Numbered from the stretch's first letter, positions 33,520 through 45,854 are shown. The stretch: DNA of 64,000 bases from Diphasiastrum complanatum (GCA_029204225.1 CM055096.1:58665600-58729599), one strand, 5' to 3'. Translations and numbers: made by a program. Notes: generated by a model not told the origin, from the letters alone.

Positions 33520-34448
33520 CTTTACTAAAAGGTGTTCTTGTATGACCTAATCTTTTGCATCTGTTAAAAATCTTTCTATCACTAGAATTTTTTTGTTGTT
33601 TTCCTGATTGTCGATCATTTATCTTGGATTTGTCTGAACGATTTCTATTCTTCTTAGATGACTCCCTCTTAGACTTAAAGTTTTTCGGAGATTTATTCTT
33701 CTGAGTAAATAGAGCCTTTTTCGAATCACCATTATCGTCATAGCATTCACGAGCTTCTACTTCCTCTTTGACTCCATCTATCGCCTATTGAAGTGTCATA
33801 GATGAATGTTTTGTGAGTAAAGTTTGAGTTGTGTGGAATGACCTAGGTAGGGCTCGAAGAAAATAGCTAAGTTGTTTTTCCTTTGAGATTGCATTTTTGG
33901 TGCAGGAATTCTGCAAAGAAATAAACAGATGTTTTATCTTTCATATGAAAGTGGTCAGATCTTTGTCATCCCATTGTAGGTAAGTCAGTTGGTCTTCCAA
34001 GAACACAATTTGATTACGAGATCGAGTCTCATTCTTGGTTTGCAATTTTACCCCACAATTTTTTTGCATTCGAAGTCGATGCAAGATCTAGCATTATGCT
34101 ATCATTCACTGAAGACGCAATAATTGCTATAGCTTTGTCATTTTTTCTCTCTCCATTCACAAAGTTCTTTGCTAGGAGTAATTGGGTTCTCTTCTGTTGA
34201 ATCTACCCATTGCCAAAGACCTTCACCCTTCAGTATGAGTGAAGTCTTTAACTTCAAGACTAAATAATTTGAAACTTTTGTTTCCAAGATCGTACTGATC
34301 TTAGACAGAATGTTTTTGATCGAAGACATGTTTCTGATTTTCTGACAAAGCTCTAATACCACTATAAGAAAAATACTAGGAATTATCCTTCAGAGAACAC
34401 GATGAAAGTCTGCATAAATCAAACTAATATCAATGTCTTCAATCGTGT

Positions 34449-36165
34449 CTTCGCTTCATTTTGCTTCACTTCGTTTTGCTTTGCTTCGCTTCACTTCGTG
34501 ACAAAGTTGCAGGTCTGACACTCTCTCTTGAGCCTTGCAACTTTGTATGTTTAATCCAATTGCCTTTCTTTGCTTTACAAAGAGTAGTTTGTCGAGCAGC
34601 TTCGTGAGTAGAACTACAATCATGTCTTCAAATTTTATGTACTAGACCCGGAGCTCTCCTTTCGAGATCAAGTCTCAAATGTGATGGTACTTTAGAGGTA
34701 TATTTTTTGTCTTTGAATGGAAAACAGGATCCTGGGACAGATATATGGCATTTTAAGAATCTTTCATCATTGTGCATGGTTTTCCTTGTGGTATGCCAAT
34801 TGCCTCTCCAACATCATCTGCAACCAAACTACCTCTTTCACCATCTTTGAAGCTGCGACATATTCAGCTTTGCATGAGGATTGAGCCACCAAGATTTTCT
34901 TTTTGAATATCTAGCTGATTGCTGCTCCGCATGCCATTGAACATCCTCCTATCATGGACTTGCTGTCATCTTTGCAGCTTGCCCAGCTTGCATCACTTGT
35001 AGTGGTGCAGCTCGAACCCTTTTCCTTCATTGTCTGCTTTGTAGGTTAACCGCATATTTTGGGTACCCTTCAGATATTGCAGGATTCGTTTTGCCATTTG
35101 CCAATGCACCATGCCAGGATTGGAAGAAAATTGACTTAAAGCTTAGACAGAGAAAGCCAAATCAGGTCTGGTACAAATTGTAAGGTACACCAGACTACCG
35201 ATCAGGTTTTGGTAGGGTATACCTTCCATCTTTTGTCTTTTATCCTCTGTTTTCGGACAATTTTGCTTCGTTAATTTGGCTCCAACTATCATTGGTGTGG
35301 CCTTTTCTTTGTAGTCCATCATTCGATACTGCTTTAGCCCTTTTTAGGCATACTCTGACTAACTTAGATGCATTTCTCCTTTTATTCAATCTCTTCAGAT
35401 CTCCAACCCAAGGCATTTTGTTGCTTCTATCAGATCCGTGATTTCATAATTTTAAGAAATTCGACTCTTCATTTTTTTTTATTAGCACCAAGGAGTTTCC
35501 TTAATTTTCTTTCGCGGAAGCTTTCAAGGTCCTAGGCATGTGACTACAGATCACATAACATAAATCATTCTAGCAATCAAGATGATGAAAAATAAGGAGA
35601 TGGAAAAGAGAGCAATCGTATTATCAGTTTTTGAGTTTGGAGTGAGATGATTAGTGTCTCGCTCCTTGGCGGCCTGACACTTAGCTCAATCGTTGTGTTC
35701 TACTCATTGGCAGATTTTCATGCACAACTATTTTTATCTCTCTGTCTTCTTCTATTATGCTCTTTTTTTTTGTGTTGATCCAAAATTGTGTATATGTCTC
35801 CACTGTGTGGAGTTTACAAGAAAGCTAAACAGAGAATTACAAGACAAGTAAACGCTAATCAACTAGTCAGTTATTTTCTGTTATGGCTAACTCTTTTAGA
35901 TGAGCGTGGTGTACAATACGCCATGCTCATCAAGCTGTCAGTTGGTAGCATGCATTGTGTTTCTTTGTGTCATTTTGTTTTGTTTTGTGCTTTAGGGTTT
36001 TCGAGGTATGTTTGCCATTCGCTTTGCTTCGCTTTGCTTCGCTTCGCTTCGCTCCGCTTCATGACAAAGTTGCAGGAGTTCACAATTTTTGACAGAAGAA
36101 AAGCAAGAAGGGGAGAAAGTGAGCTTCAAAAACCAAGAGAAAGATGGATTTTATGAAAAGAGCCA
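34449..36165 (-). pseudogene. older copia remnant bounded by CTTCG-rich repeats
   Basis: Minus-strand text near 34850-34900 reads as RNase H (VAQSSCKAEYVAAS). 34560-35420 contains further broken RNase H/RT pieces, parallel to 30874-31900. Two similar tracts of alternating GCTTC/GCTTT pentamers, each followed by GACAAAGTTGCAGG, lie at about 34448-34515 and 36010-36077. They may be the remains of this element's direct repeats. The last ~90 bp before 36166 are the displaced flank of the fragment at 13790-14324. No intact gene is present. Confidence 0.5.
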
Positions 36166-36820
36166 TGTGAAAATTGTCAACATTTCCTAGCTAGTTTGAG
36201 GCCTAAATTGGCTAAAATTGTAAATAGTTTTGGTTCTGGAGTTTCACACGTGTGAACCAGGCCACAATGTTTTTATTTACTGTATTTTTTCAGTATGATG
36301 AAGTGTCAAACTTCATACCCTTCAAAATGAGACCATTTTGATGTATTTTGGTCATATAAGCCATTTTTAGCTATTTTTCCTATATAGGGAATATCTAGGG
36401 TCAAGTACCTTCTAGAGAGAGGAGAGAGAGTCATCTTCCTCATCCATAAATAGTAGGGAAGTCGTGGAGAACAGGTTGGAGAAACCTTTTGTATGCTTCA
36501 TTGAGATCAATAGATCATTGTCATTGTTTCTTCCTCCATTGAGAGCATTGTTGTGTGTATTGTCTTCAAGCTATTGTGTATGATCTTAGGTGCTTTCCAA
36601 AAGTGGTAGGCTGATGTATTATGGACTGTATAATGCTATTTTGGGCCGCACTTGATGTTTATGGAAGTTTCCATTTGTGATAAATGCTTTTTGATCAAGT
36701 TCTTTGCATTCTAGGTAGCATAGAATGTGTTGCCAATTCCTAGCTTATGTAGTTTGGAGTGCAAGCATTCAAGCCAATGATCTTGGAGTTTAGATCCACT
36801 TAGGATCTGTATTTTTCACA
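36166..36820 (+). repeat. 5' LTR of the split copia element
   Basis: 655 bp, TGTGAAAA...TTTTCACA. A CCTATATAGG TATA-like site lies about 200 bp in, and a perfect 14-bp CACGTG-centred palindrome at 36243-36256. Confidence 0.95.
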
Positions 36821-36832
36821 TGGTATCAGAGC
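36821..36832 (+). promoter_or_regulatory. primer-binding site, initiator tRNA-Met type
   Basis: TGGTATCAGAGC immediately follows the LTR. This is the standard plant copia PBS. Confidence 0.95.
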
Positions 36833-37992
36833 TGGTTGGCTTCTATTTACAGTAAGTATTCCATTTTTGGTGATATTTGGATGTTTGATCAAGTTCTAGC
36901 ATGATTTTGCATTGCTTTGTTGATCAAATCTTACTAACCTTTGTTTTGTGAGTTGAACTTGTGGATCAAAAGCATATTTCAGGTCTATTGAAGATCAGAG
37001 GCTGAAAAGAAACTATTTTGGATCAGATCATAACACCTAATCATTTGTGATTGTGAGGCTTGTGCATATTCAATACTAACAATGTTCTTTTCAATCCTAT
37101 TGTTGACAATCTCCATTCTTGGATGAACACTCTCCTTAAGTGGATGAAACTTCTCCTTAAGTGGATGACAAATGCTCTTTTGAGTGAGTTGTAATTCTCC
37201 TAAAGGCTGAGCAAAGCTCCCATTTGGATGAAAGATCCCCTTTTTTGGGTGAACATATTGTAAGCTCCATTGTGAAGAGCATATTGTAAAGATTGTCATC
37301 AATTTTGGCATAAATTTTGGTGTACTTTGTTGAGCATGTAAGTAACTCTCCTTATGTAATTTGATTGGAGCATTTGCTGGAAGGTGTTAACCATTATGCA
37401 AGTGTGTTTTCAGGTTCTTAACAGGTTGAGGAACATTCTCATGTGAAGTGATCTTAGATCTACATCTAAACACCAAGATTTGACAAGATAGTGAAGCTAG
37501 TCTTGTGATTCACTAAGTGTGCTCATTCATTCACCTCTAGATCTTGTATTTATCACTTGCTGGAGTTTATAAACTTTTAGAAGTGTGGTTTACATGTGGT
37601 TTTACAGGTTGAATCAATATCTTAGTGTGTTGATCATATGTTGATCAAGTTTGTTCATTACTAGGTAATCTTGGCATCCTAGTTTTGGGTATTTTCTAAG
37701 AATGCAAGTAACTCTTCACACCATAACTTGATTTGGTCACTTGCTGGAAAGTTTGAGAGCTTAAGCAAGAGTGTGTTCAGGTTGGTTTGATTTTGTAATC
37801 CATTCTTAGTGTGTGCAAAGTGTTGCATGTGTTTCAATCTTCCTTTCTATGCTTGGAAACCATCTAGGTTCAAGATAGAAGAGTTTTAGGGTCCTAAATC
37901 TTCATAGATCTCTTTATCTATCATTTGTTGAGAGAAAAGTGAGTGCTAAGTGCTTTAGGACAGAACCTAAAAGTTGAAGAAACATTAGAATC

Positions 37993-38388
37993 ATGGCTTC
38001 CAATGGTGGGATCATGCTAGAGTCTAGTGAAAGGTTGAGTTCATCAAACTACTCTACTTGGAAAGTGAGGATGGAGTCCTTACTTGAGTTGAATGAACTC
38101 ATGGACATAGTTGCAGAAATTGAAGAGAGACCTCTCACACTTCAAGAGCAACAAAGGTTTGATAAGAAGGCCAAAAGGGCTCTTCATATCATTAAAATGA
38201 ATGTTACAAATGAACTTCTCAAGGAAGTTGGAAAGTGTCAAAGTGCAAGTGAGGCATGGAATGCCTTAAAGAAGCTCTTTGAATCAAAGTCCACATCTAG
38301 GGTATTGACCCTAAGGAGACAAATATTTTCTAGTAGGCAAAGAGAGGGTGAAAGTGCTCATGCATTTATCTTGAGAGTTAAGTCCCTA
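37993..38388 (+). pseudogene. gag N-terminal fragment (first 132 codons)
   Basis: Starts MASNGGIMLESSERLSSSNY and follows the intact Gag with three substitutions (P to S, G to E, N to K relative to the copy at 57 kb). It runs to ILRVKSL, then into unrelated codons that stop at 38409. The missing remainder (SDDLAC onward) is the start of the minus-strand frame ending at 18533. Confidence 0.93.
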
Positions 38389-39035
38389 CAACTTGCATAT
38401 AGTTTGTAGACATAGAATTAGCAAAGTCATGCTTGTAAAAACTCGTGGCAATTCACATGCATTAATTGTAAGTGATCCATAGTGACATGCAAGGCATGCA
38501 CAAAGTGTAATGGACACATGCATGATGATTTGGACATTTCTAGTTAGAACTAGTACACTTGTAAAAAGTTGGTAGAATTTCATGCATGGCAAGTGACAAA
38601 TGTCACATAGACTCTAGATGTCACTTTAGATATCATTTTGTAATGGATGGATGTGGTTCTACCTCGAGCTACCTCAAACTCCATAAATATGTGTAGCTCT
38701 CCTCACAATCAATGATGAAGAACCAAAGTTTTGTAGCTATCTCATGTCATTTTGGATCTAAACTATTTTGCTTGTTATCTCTCTACTTTTCTCTCTCTAA
38801 CTCATGTTGAAGCTAATGCTAATACACTGATATCTTGTACTTTTGCTCATTATTGATTCATTGCCATTATATTCAGTTTCTTAGCATGCTAGATTGTGGT
38901 TAAGCCATTTCTTCTGAACTAGATCTTGCTAATCAATCTAGAATCAGGTTAGTGTGCTAATCACAAAGCTTAATTAGATCCATTATACTTGTGGACATTC
39001 CCCACATGTGTGAAATCTGGAAATTTTGTCAGATT
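38389..39035 (+). other. inversion-junction flank with an LTR-like fragment
   Basis: No gene. About 38640-39012 has the look of an LTR 3' portion: TTTTGGATCT..., CTCTCTAACTCATG, GATCCATTATACTTGTGG and CCCCACATGTGTGAAATC, similar in composition to the ends of the LTRs at 19.9 and 42.1 kb. No partner or target duplication was found. It separates the inversion junction from the CACTA exons. Confidence 0.4.
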
Positions 39036-39040
39036 GAATA

Positions 39041-40568
39041 TGTTGCAGATGGATGTGTTCAAAAGAAATCTGTGAGCTGGATCTTCGCAAGAGACATGAG
39101 GATATGGTGGAGATTGTGTGCATGTTTGAGAGATATTTTCCGACTTCCATCATGGACTCACAAGTGCATTTATTGGTGCACTTGGTTGAAGAAGTTTCTA
39201 TTGCTGGTCCAGTGCACACTAGGTATAAGTGCATAAATTTTCTTTTGCATGTGTATTTAAACTAAATCAATTGATATATGAACTCATTAAATAAAACACT
39301 TATTTTTAACCATTTGTGACTTTTTAGGTGGATGTTCTTTATGGAAAGATACATGAAAGTCTTAAAAGATTTTGTGCATCAAAAGACAAGGCCTGAAGGT
39401 AGCATGTCAGAGGGATGGTTAGTACATGAATCTCTCTTTTATGTTACTGAAATTTTGCACCAACTACATCCATCTGCTCCACTATTGCAAGAAAAAGTTT
39501 CTACATTCAACGAAAGAATAGAGGTAGACACATGGCCTCAAGTTCACATGATCTTGAGCCATTGCCCAAGAAATGCACTATAGAGTGGATGCATGACACA
39601 CTACAAAAAGCAACAAAAGAGGGACAAAAAATATCGAACGCAGAATGGGACTTTGCAAGAGGATGCAAATGGAAGGTATTATTCTGTAGATACTTTATTA
39701 TTAGAACATTCTTGTTTATAACAATATTTGTTTAATCATTTTGAAACATCATGTTCATTCACAGTGATTATTTATGAGATTCATGTTTGTCATGTGGCAG
39801 TGCAAAATGTATAATGCTATATGGGCTTTTGATTTCCACTTTCGTGTTGAAAGGATTGATAACAAGAGACGCACACACAATTGTGGTGTAATAGCATCTT
39901 TCCAACAAGAAAGTCAAAGCAGTGCACGAGATTGGAATCCCATCTCAGGAGACATGGAATACGTAGGAACTATACAAAATATTTATGATGTGTCATTTGG
40001 TGAAAGTGGACACTATTTTTTATTTGATGTGAAATGGTTCAAGGTAGTTTGTAGAGGGCCAAATGCAACCGTAAAATCGGATCCAAGTGGATTTTTTGCG
40101 ATTGATTCATCAAAAACATTGAGCATGGAGTTCTTCGACACATTGGTGTTGCCTCGTCACTGTGAGCAGGTACTTGCACATGCTATGCTATTATGTTTTT
40201 CATTTTATTGCAAGTGACTTCAATATATGAGTTTTCGATATGTTTTAAAATAGTGATTTTTGTAGGTGTTTTTTCAACCAGATCGACTAAACAAGATATG
40301 GTGGTTTGTAGCTCAAGTTGAACCATGTTCATGACGAGTATTTGAGGGTGCCCTTCATTTTAACTATGAGATTGAGCTACCTAGAGATGTAGTAAATCGT
40401 CAAACCATACTTGAAGCACCCACTTCCATAGATGTTGAGAATAGAAATTCTAATAGTCAGGATGATGAAATAATTTTTGAAAGTGAGAGTGATGATGAAA
40501 ATCATCTGAGCGGAGATGAATTGCAAGATGTTGTCGCTGATAAAATTGATTATTGTAATTCTAAATAA
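39041..40568 (+). pseudogene. CACTA (En/Spm) transposase C-terminal region
   Basis: Exon 39041-39222 reads EICELDLRKRHEDM, IVCMFERYFPTSIMD, HLLVHLVEEV and GPVHTR. A GT...AG intron (39223-39327) restores the phase to give RWMFFMERYMKVLKDFV and RPEGSMSEGWLVHES. This is DUF4218 (PF13960) of TNP2-like transposases. After a frame change near 39530, 39774-40169 reads NKRRTHNCGVIAS, GDMEYVGTIQNIYDV, FLFDVKWFK and DPSGFFAID, i.e. DUF4216 (PF13952). A second intron (40170-40265) joins CEQ to VFFQPDRLNKIWWFV. TGA at 40332-40334 fits a C-to-T change of an Arg codon, and an acidic tail runs to TAA at 40568. Domain order matches the family. The catalytic core is absent. The N-terminal domain is ~15 kb away on the other strand because of the inversion. 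Confidence 0.78.
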
Positions 40569-40839
40569 AAATTGATTATTGCAATTCTAAATGAAATTGA
40601 TTCTTGCAATGCTTTCAAATGAAAGTTATTTAGCCAAAATAGAATCTCATTTATGGTCAAGTAAGTGAAAAGAATAGACATAGTTTGACTTCAATCGCAT
40701 TTTTTTGGAGATAATGTCGGTGAAGATAGATGTACGGCTTCATGTTCCAAGAAAAATCTCATTTTTTAACAAATGTTGCAAAGGCAGTAAATCACTAAAA
40801 GCATGTGAGTTAATGAAATCACCACCACAAACTATCACA

Positions 40840-41200
40840 AAATCAAGTGTTTCATCATAGTCAATCCCCTTGAATTGAGCATATCCCTTGGCAACTAGTC
40901 TTGTTTTATAATTGTTCACACTACCATCTTGATTAAGCTTGATCTTAAAGACCCATTTGCAAAGAGTAACATTTTGTATCTTTGATGGAGGATCAATAAT
41001 TTTACAAATATCTCAAACAATGCATCATATACTCATCTTTCATTACATCAAATCACTCTTTTGTCATTCACACTTGAAGGAACATCATCAAACTTAAGGT
41101 AGTAATAAGGGCAATAAAAATTAAACAATCATCAACTTGTAATTGCTTCTCTCTTCCTTGTATTTGAGCCTTGATGGTTGCATTTGGGCTCTGATAGCAT
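40840..41200 (-). pseudogene. copia RT N-terminal fragment and adjacent PBS
   Basis: The minus strand reads [29 protein letters not shown]-like text followed by GIDYDET, the conserved start of copia RT, with upstream decay. GCTCTGATAGCA (41190-41201) resembles a mutated PBS facing an LTR that would start TGTTAAAATTAGAGG at about 41202 and run to 41586, where the element below was inserted. 40569-40840 shows nothing recognisable. Confidence 0.6.
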
Positions 41201-41586
41201 GTTAAAATTAGAGGTTATGAACCTCATTTGGATACTAAAACATTGAAAAAGTATCAAAGGTTTCACTTATATCTAATAGATAGCACACAATTCAACCTAT
41301 TTTGCATCTAATTGGCAAGAGCTTTTGAACACCACAATAAAACTAGAAATAATTGATCTTCACATCCTGTCACACATATGAAAAGTATAATACTTTGTTC
41401 AGATTCAGATCTATTCATTAGACACAAAAAATATCACATTCATCATTCATCAATTCCTCATTAAAGAGCAAACTTGCCAAAATCACCATCTCTTGATAAT
41501 CTCTCAAAGTATGTACAAAATGAGCTCTCAATCCATATCAAATGATCTAGGATATGAGATTAGGTAGAGTGCCATTAGGTAGACCC

Positions 41587-42325
41587 TGTGAAAAATGCAA
41601 AAATAAGCTTGGTAGAGGGCAAAAATCATGTATATAGGATGATTACACATGTGTGGAGCCTGTTCCCATGTGTGAAAATAGTGTACTTGTCATGTACCAT
41701 AATCATATAGGTTGTACATATGATTTAATTCAAGTTCTAGTGGCTAAAAAGGCCAAAAACTAGTTTTCTAGACATATGACACATGGCATCAATCTATTGA
41801 TTGCATGAGCCACATCCTTTGGTTAGGTGTCATATCCCATGGGACCAAAAGTGCTCAAAATAGAAGCTTTTGTCCAAATGTCAGTTTTGCATGATGAATC
41901 ATCATATAACAGAGCACCTTCACACATGTGGGATCATAGGGATGATCAGTACCACGAGCTCCCACTTATTGTATATATAGAGCCACATTTGACCATAATC
42001 AATGTGAGACACCAATCTTGGTTTTGGAAGCAATTTTGAGTGATTCTCTCCATTTGTCTACATTTGTTTTGATTGTTTTGAGGTTCTATCAATGTGTACT
42101 TGATTTTCAGGTTGGAGTCTGTACTCAGACAATGTTTCACACATGTGAAACTATAAAGTACACCTACCTTCAATTAATGATTGTTCTTGTTAGGATTTTG
42201 TGTCTAGAATTGATCTAGACTAATCTTAATCTGAAGTAGATTGATAGATCAAGTAATCTGACAACCAATCCCTTTTGAGGATCAGATTAAGATCCACTCT
42301 TGGTCCTTTTTGTACTTTTTGCACA
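41587..42325 (+). repeat. 5' LTR of the 41587-46802 element
   Basis: 739 bp. Contains GTATATATAG (41971-41980) as a candidate TATA box and several CACATGTG motifs. It lacks the ~93-bp segment present at 46220-46313 of the partner. Confidence 0.88.
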
Positions 42326-42338
42326 TGGTATCAGAGCC
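42326..42338 (+). promoter_or_regulatory. primer-binding site, initiator tRNA-Met type
   Basis: TGGTATCAGAGCC directly follows the LTR, a full match to the plant copia iMet PBS. Confidence 0.93.
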
Positions 42339-43901
42339 TAGTACAAGAGTTTTTGTTGAAATTGATAGGGTTAATCCAAATCAAAGCCAAAATTAGCAAT
42401 TTTTTGGAAACTAGTCAAATTTTGTGTAGCAAGTTGGATTTGATAGCTATCCTCAAAAATTTTGGTCCAAATCTTGTTGTGGGCTGTAGGAACCCTTTTC
42501 ACACGTGTTAGGCCATACAGCTCCGGTTTTGGCTGAGAAATTTCAAAAATTTGTAGAATTTGACTCACATACCCAATTTGAGTGATTTTTAGTGCAAAAT
42601 CAAGCATTTTCAATAGTAAATCTAATTCTTTGATTAGTTCTTGGATTTTGAAGCTTGAAATAGGTGCATTAATTGATCTTCTCTGATTTTTTGAGTGTAT
42701 GTTGAAGTTAAGAGAGATTTTGCTAAAAATCATAGATTAAGGAGTGATATGCAAGGTGAGAGGTTGAAATCCATTGTACCATTACTCTAGATTTGTTCAA
42801 GAGTGATAGGGTCAAGTTTAGAAGCATCAATTTGCTAGAAAACATCTTTGGATCTGTCCTCCAAGTGAAACCTTTGAGAGTTTCTAGTGCATATAGAGCA
42901 TCTATGCAAATCTCTTGTAGAATTTGACATAGATTGGCTTAAATTGAGAGTTCTAGAAAAGAGATTGAGATCCAAGTCACATTGTTCAACCCTACTCAAT
43001 TTGTTTGAGTGATTGTAAGGTTTGAAAAGAGTCATTAAGGTGTCTATGACAAATTTGTAGAGAGAGATCCAATATTCTAAGAGTTCCTTCCTTTGTAGAG
43101 GGCAAGATCTAGAAGCTCATTTTGTGATGTTATTGGTGGAGAGTTTGTCTTCTCCTAAGTGATCAAATCTTTCTAAGGGGCATTAACTCTTTGAAGCACA
43201 ATATCTTAGTGAGAAAAATCACAAACTTTTGATTTTGAATTTCATTCCAATTCTTAAGAGGTAGAGTAATTGGTGGTATCCAATAGGAGTGATTGAATTC
43301 AATTTGTTGAGCAAAAATTGACATAGTATGTATGAAACTCAAGTTAGTTCTATTCAACTTTCTTTGTGAGAGTGTGAGGGTCAATTTGTGATCCCATTGG
43401 ATGTCTAGAATAAGGAGGAGTCCATATTTGAGTATTCATGCATGGTTGAGATCTTTGTGAATCTCTAGTTGTCTAAGTTTTTAAGCTTTGTGAAAAATTG
43501 GTGGTATAATTTGTTTTCAGATCAAATCAAATTCATTCTAAATCTGAAGAGTGAGATTATTTGGGTCAAGAGTGAGTCCAAAAGAAGTGATTAAGTTTGA
43601 TTTTCAGGTGTTTGAAACAAAACCCATCTTTTGTTCAAGAATCTCAAGTGTTGAGAGAACTAGTCAAGTGAAAAGGAAAATCTAGGTGTCAAATCTTTTC
43701 ATATCCATTTAAACTTTCAAAAGAAAGAGTCATTGATATTTCATGAGTCCAATAGGAGAGTGGATCTGATTTCTTTAATGATTTGATTCAAAGATTGTGT
43801 GCTTTTGTCTTAATGATCAAAGCAAAGTTTCTATGACTAGTCATTACTGTGAAGATTGATTCTTAGGTTTGTGAGCTAGATCTTTTGTAGATCCTTCTAG
43901 A

Positions 43902-45854
43902 TTGTTGAAAATGTTCAGATCTAGTCTCTTGAGAGTCACAAATTACATTTGTAGAATCATGTCACAGGTTTTTATTCACATAGAATCAATAGGTCGCATC
44001 CTATTGAAGGAAAGAAAGGATCCTAAGTGCAACCTTTGTGGCAAGGGAGGATATATTTTCTCAAGATGCTACAAAAAGAAGACCAATCCATCCAAGGAGA
44101 ACCAAAGCAAGGGGGCCGAGGTGAAGGATGGAGCTTCAAGTTCAAAATGCAAATACAAGAAGGACAAGTCCAAGGAAAGGTGTTTCCTTTGTGGAAAGGT
44201 GAATGAGGCTTGGAGTCTCACAAGGACTTGCAAGATTTGTCTTCAAAAGTCCATCACAACACATGTCAAATCTTTTGAAATTTTTCATTTGGAAGTGCAT
44301 TGTTTGGTTCAAGATGCAAAGATAGATGTGACTTTCATGAAAGTAACTTGGATTTATTTTATGTCCTTGGAAAGTATTTTGCTTGGAATTTTGGACAAGT
44401 TCAAACTTATTGTTATTATCCAAGAGAAATCAATCAAGAATAAGGAGCAATCACAAAATAAAAATAGTTTCATTTATGCTCTCATGTCAACTTATGATGA
44501 ACCATTTTGCTTTGAAGAGATTTTTGTATCTCAAAGGTGGATTAAGGCAATACTAATTGAGTGTGATGCCTTAAAGTATAGCAAAGCATGTTGTCCTTGT
44601 AAGCTTACATTAGTTATGAAGTCAAGGAAATGGAAATGTCTTCATAATGTAAACTCTTTTAGTTTCAATAAGATCATGAATGATGTGTTCATTCATAAAG
44701 ATGAAAATTGTAAGTTTTCAATCTTAAAGGCAAGTTGTAAACTTCTTATGAGAATAAGTGAGGCATCCAAAGTGGGCACTTATATCCATAAGCAAGTAGT
44801 CAGCCTTATTGAGATGGAGATACCTTTTGATTTCAATATTGGAAAAATTATGCCAAGTTGTGGTGATTTTTGGACTTATGTTTCTAGCATAAGTAATCTT
44901 GATAATCATAGGAAGTGCATATTGAATGGTCATACTTGTTGTGATCATTATGAGACATAGAGGTCTTGGATTTCCATCAAAAAGGAGTACCATGAAGAGG
45001 ATATTAAGGAGTCCTCTCAAGGTTCAAATGTGCCAAGGATTGAGGAGGAGAATTCTTCTCAAGGTTCAAGTGTGCCAAGGATTGAGGAGGAGAGACCTTC
45101 TCAAATTGTGATTCCAAAAAGAAACTCAAGAAATATGATTGAGTCCATGAGGCTCACATTTCAAGGGAAAGGAGAGCATATCTCATGTGGTATACATCAC
45201 ATACTTACTTCTCTTATGTCATTTGATGAATCAATTTGCTTTAGTGAGATCATTGCATTTCGAAATTGAAGTAAAGCCATACTAGTTGAGTATGAAGTAT
45301 CTCTTGAAAACATAGATGATGTTCTTAAAAGGTTGAAATGTATTTTAAATCAATTAGAAAGCAAATGGTTATTTTATCAAATGTATGCTCTTAAGTCATG
45401 TAAGAGCAAAAGTGATTTGTTCACTCATAGTTTGAAAATTTGTATTGAGGCAAATTGTAAACTCTTTATGAGAGTAAGTGAATCATCTTCTAAAGACACT
45501 TATCTCCATAATGAAGTATTTGGCCTCATTGGATCTGAGATTAGCATGGTAAACAAGCATGAAGATATGATGCAAACACTTTGTTATTATAGCATGCATA
45601 GTCTTGCCAATTTGGATGAGTCTAATTCTCTAGATCGTGGTAACATGATGTTAGATCTTTGTGAGCCTAATAAATCAAGAAGAAATATTTATTTTATCAT
45701 GAAGGAGCATGCACATGAAGAAGGAGCAAGCCTCAAGGTCAAGCATCTACATGAAAATTGGAAAGAATCAATTTTGGAGGTGCTAGGATGGTGCAAAGCT
45801 CTCAAGCTCATCAAAGATGTCAACATCAAAGAAGCACTATCATGGATATGGTGA
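43902..45854 (+). pseudogene. zinc-knuckle remnant plus duplicated novel C-terminal domain
   Basis: Frame 43902-44960 (352 codons) has CNLCGKGGYIFSRC, a CCHC knuckle with His changed to Tyr, and a second partial CFLCGK. Then comes YDEPFCFEEIFVSQRW followed by KAILIECDAL, recognisable as the linker and first RT residues. Instead of RT there follows CKLLMRISEASKVGTYI, then IPFDFNI and NLDNH. After a stop, 45030-45269 and 45333-45854 repeat the pattern: RLTFQGKGEHISCGIHH, SFDESICFSE, KAILVEYE, EANCKLFMRVSESSS, and a terminal ALSWIW. The domain is thus present twice in tandem. One stop (near 45269) separates linker from core in the second copy. Homologous to residues ~410-663 of the frame at 21249-23240. 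Function unknown. Confidence 0.7.

Larger units (their letters stand above)
30292..34448 (-). mobile_element. decayed copia element, minus strand
   Basis: The 3' LTR spans about 30292-30856. A matching segment of the 5' LTR (CTA(T/C)AAG(A/G)AAAATA...GAGAACACGATGAAAG) starts at about 34362 and is cut off near 34443 by a CTTCG-rich tract. GCTCTAATACCA at 34350-34361 is a PBS (TGGTATTAGAGC, one mismatch to the iMet type) directly abutting it. Between them are RNase H, RT and integrase remnants in correct order on the minus strand. The 3' LTR contains five 17-bp repeats of GACA(A/G)TTTATCTTTCGA at 30705-30789. Confidence 0.8.
36166..38388 (+). mobile_element. 5' half of the copia element split by inversion
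   Basis: Contains the complete 5' LTR (36166-36820), PBS (36821-36832), leader and the first 132 codons of gag, then breaks off after AGTCCCTA at 38388. The break is at the same point, to within one base, where the 3' half at 14325-18533 begins. AGCCA (36161-36165) precedes the LTR and is the reverse complement of the TGGCT flanking the other half. This is the sequence arrangement expected if 18534-38388 was inverted after insertion. Confidence 0.92.

Noticed and set aside
34358-34375. CACTATAAGAAAAATA, similar to a CACTA transposon terminus
   Set aside because: A PBS (GCTCTAATACCA) directly abuts it and the same sequence begins the LTR-like segment at 30292, so it is a copia LTR end.
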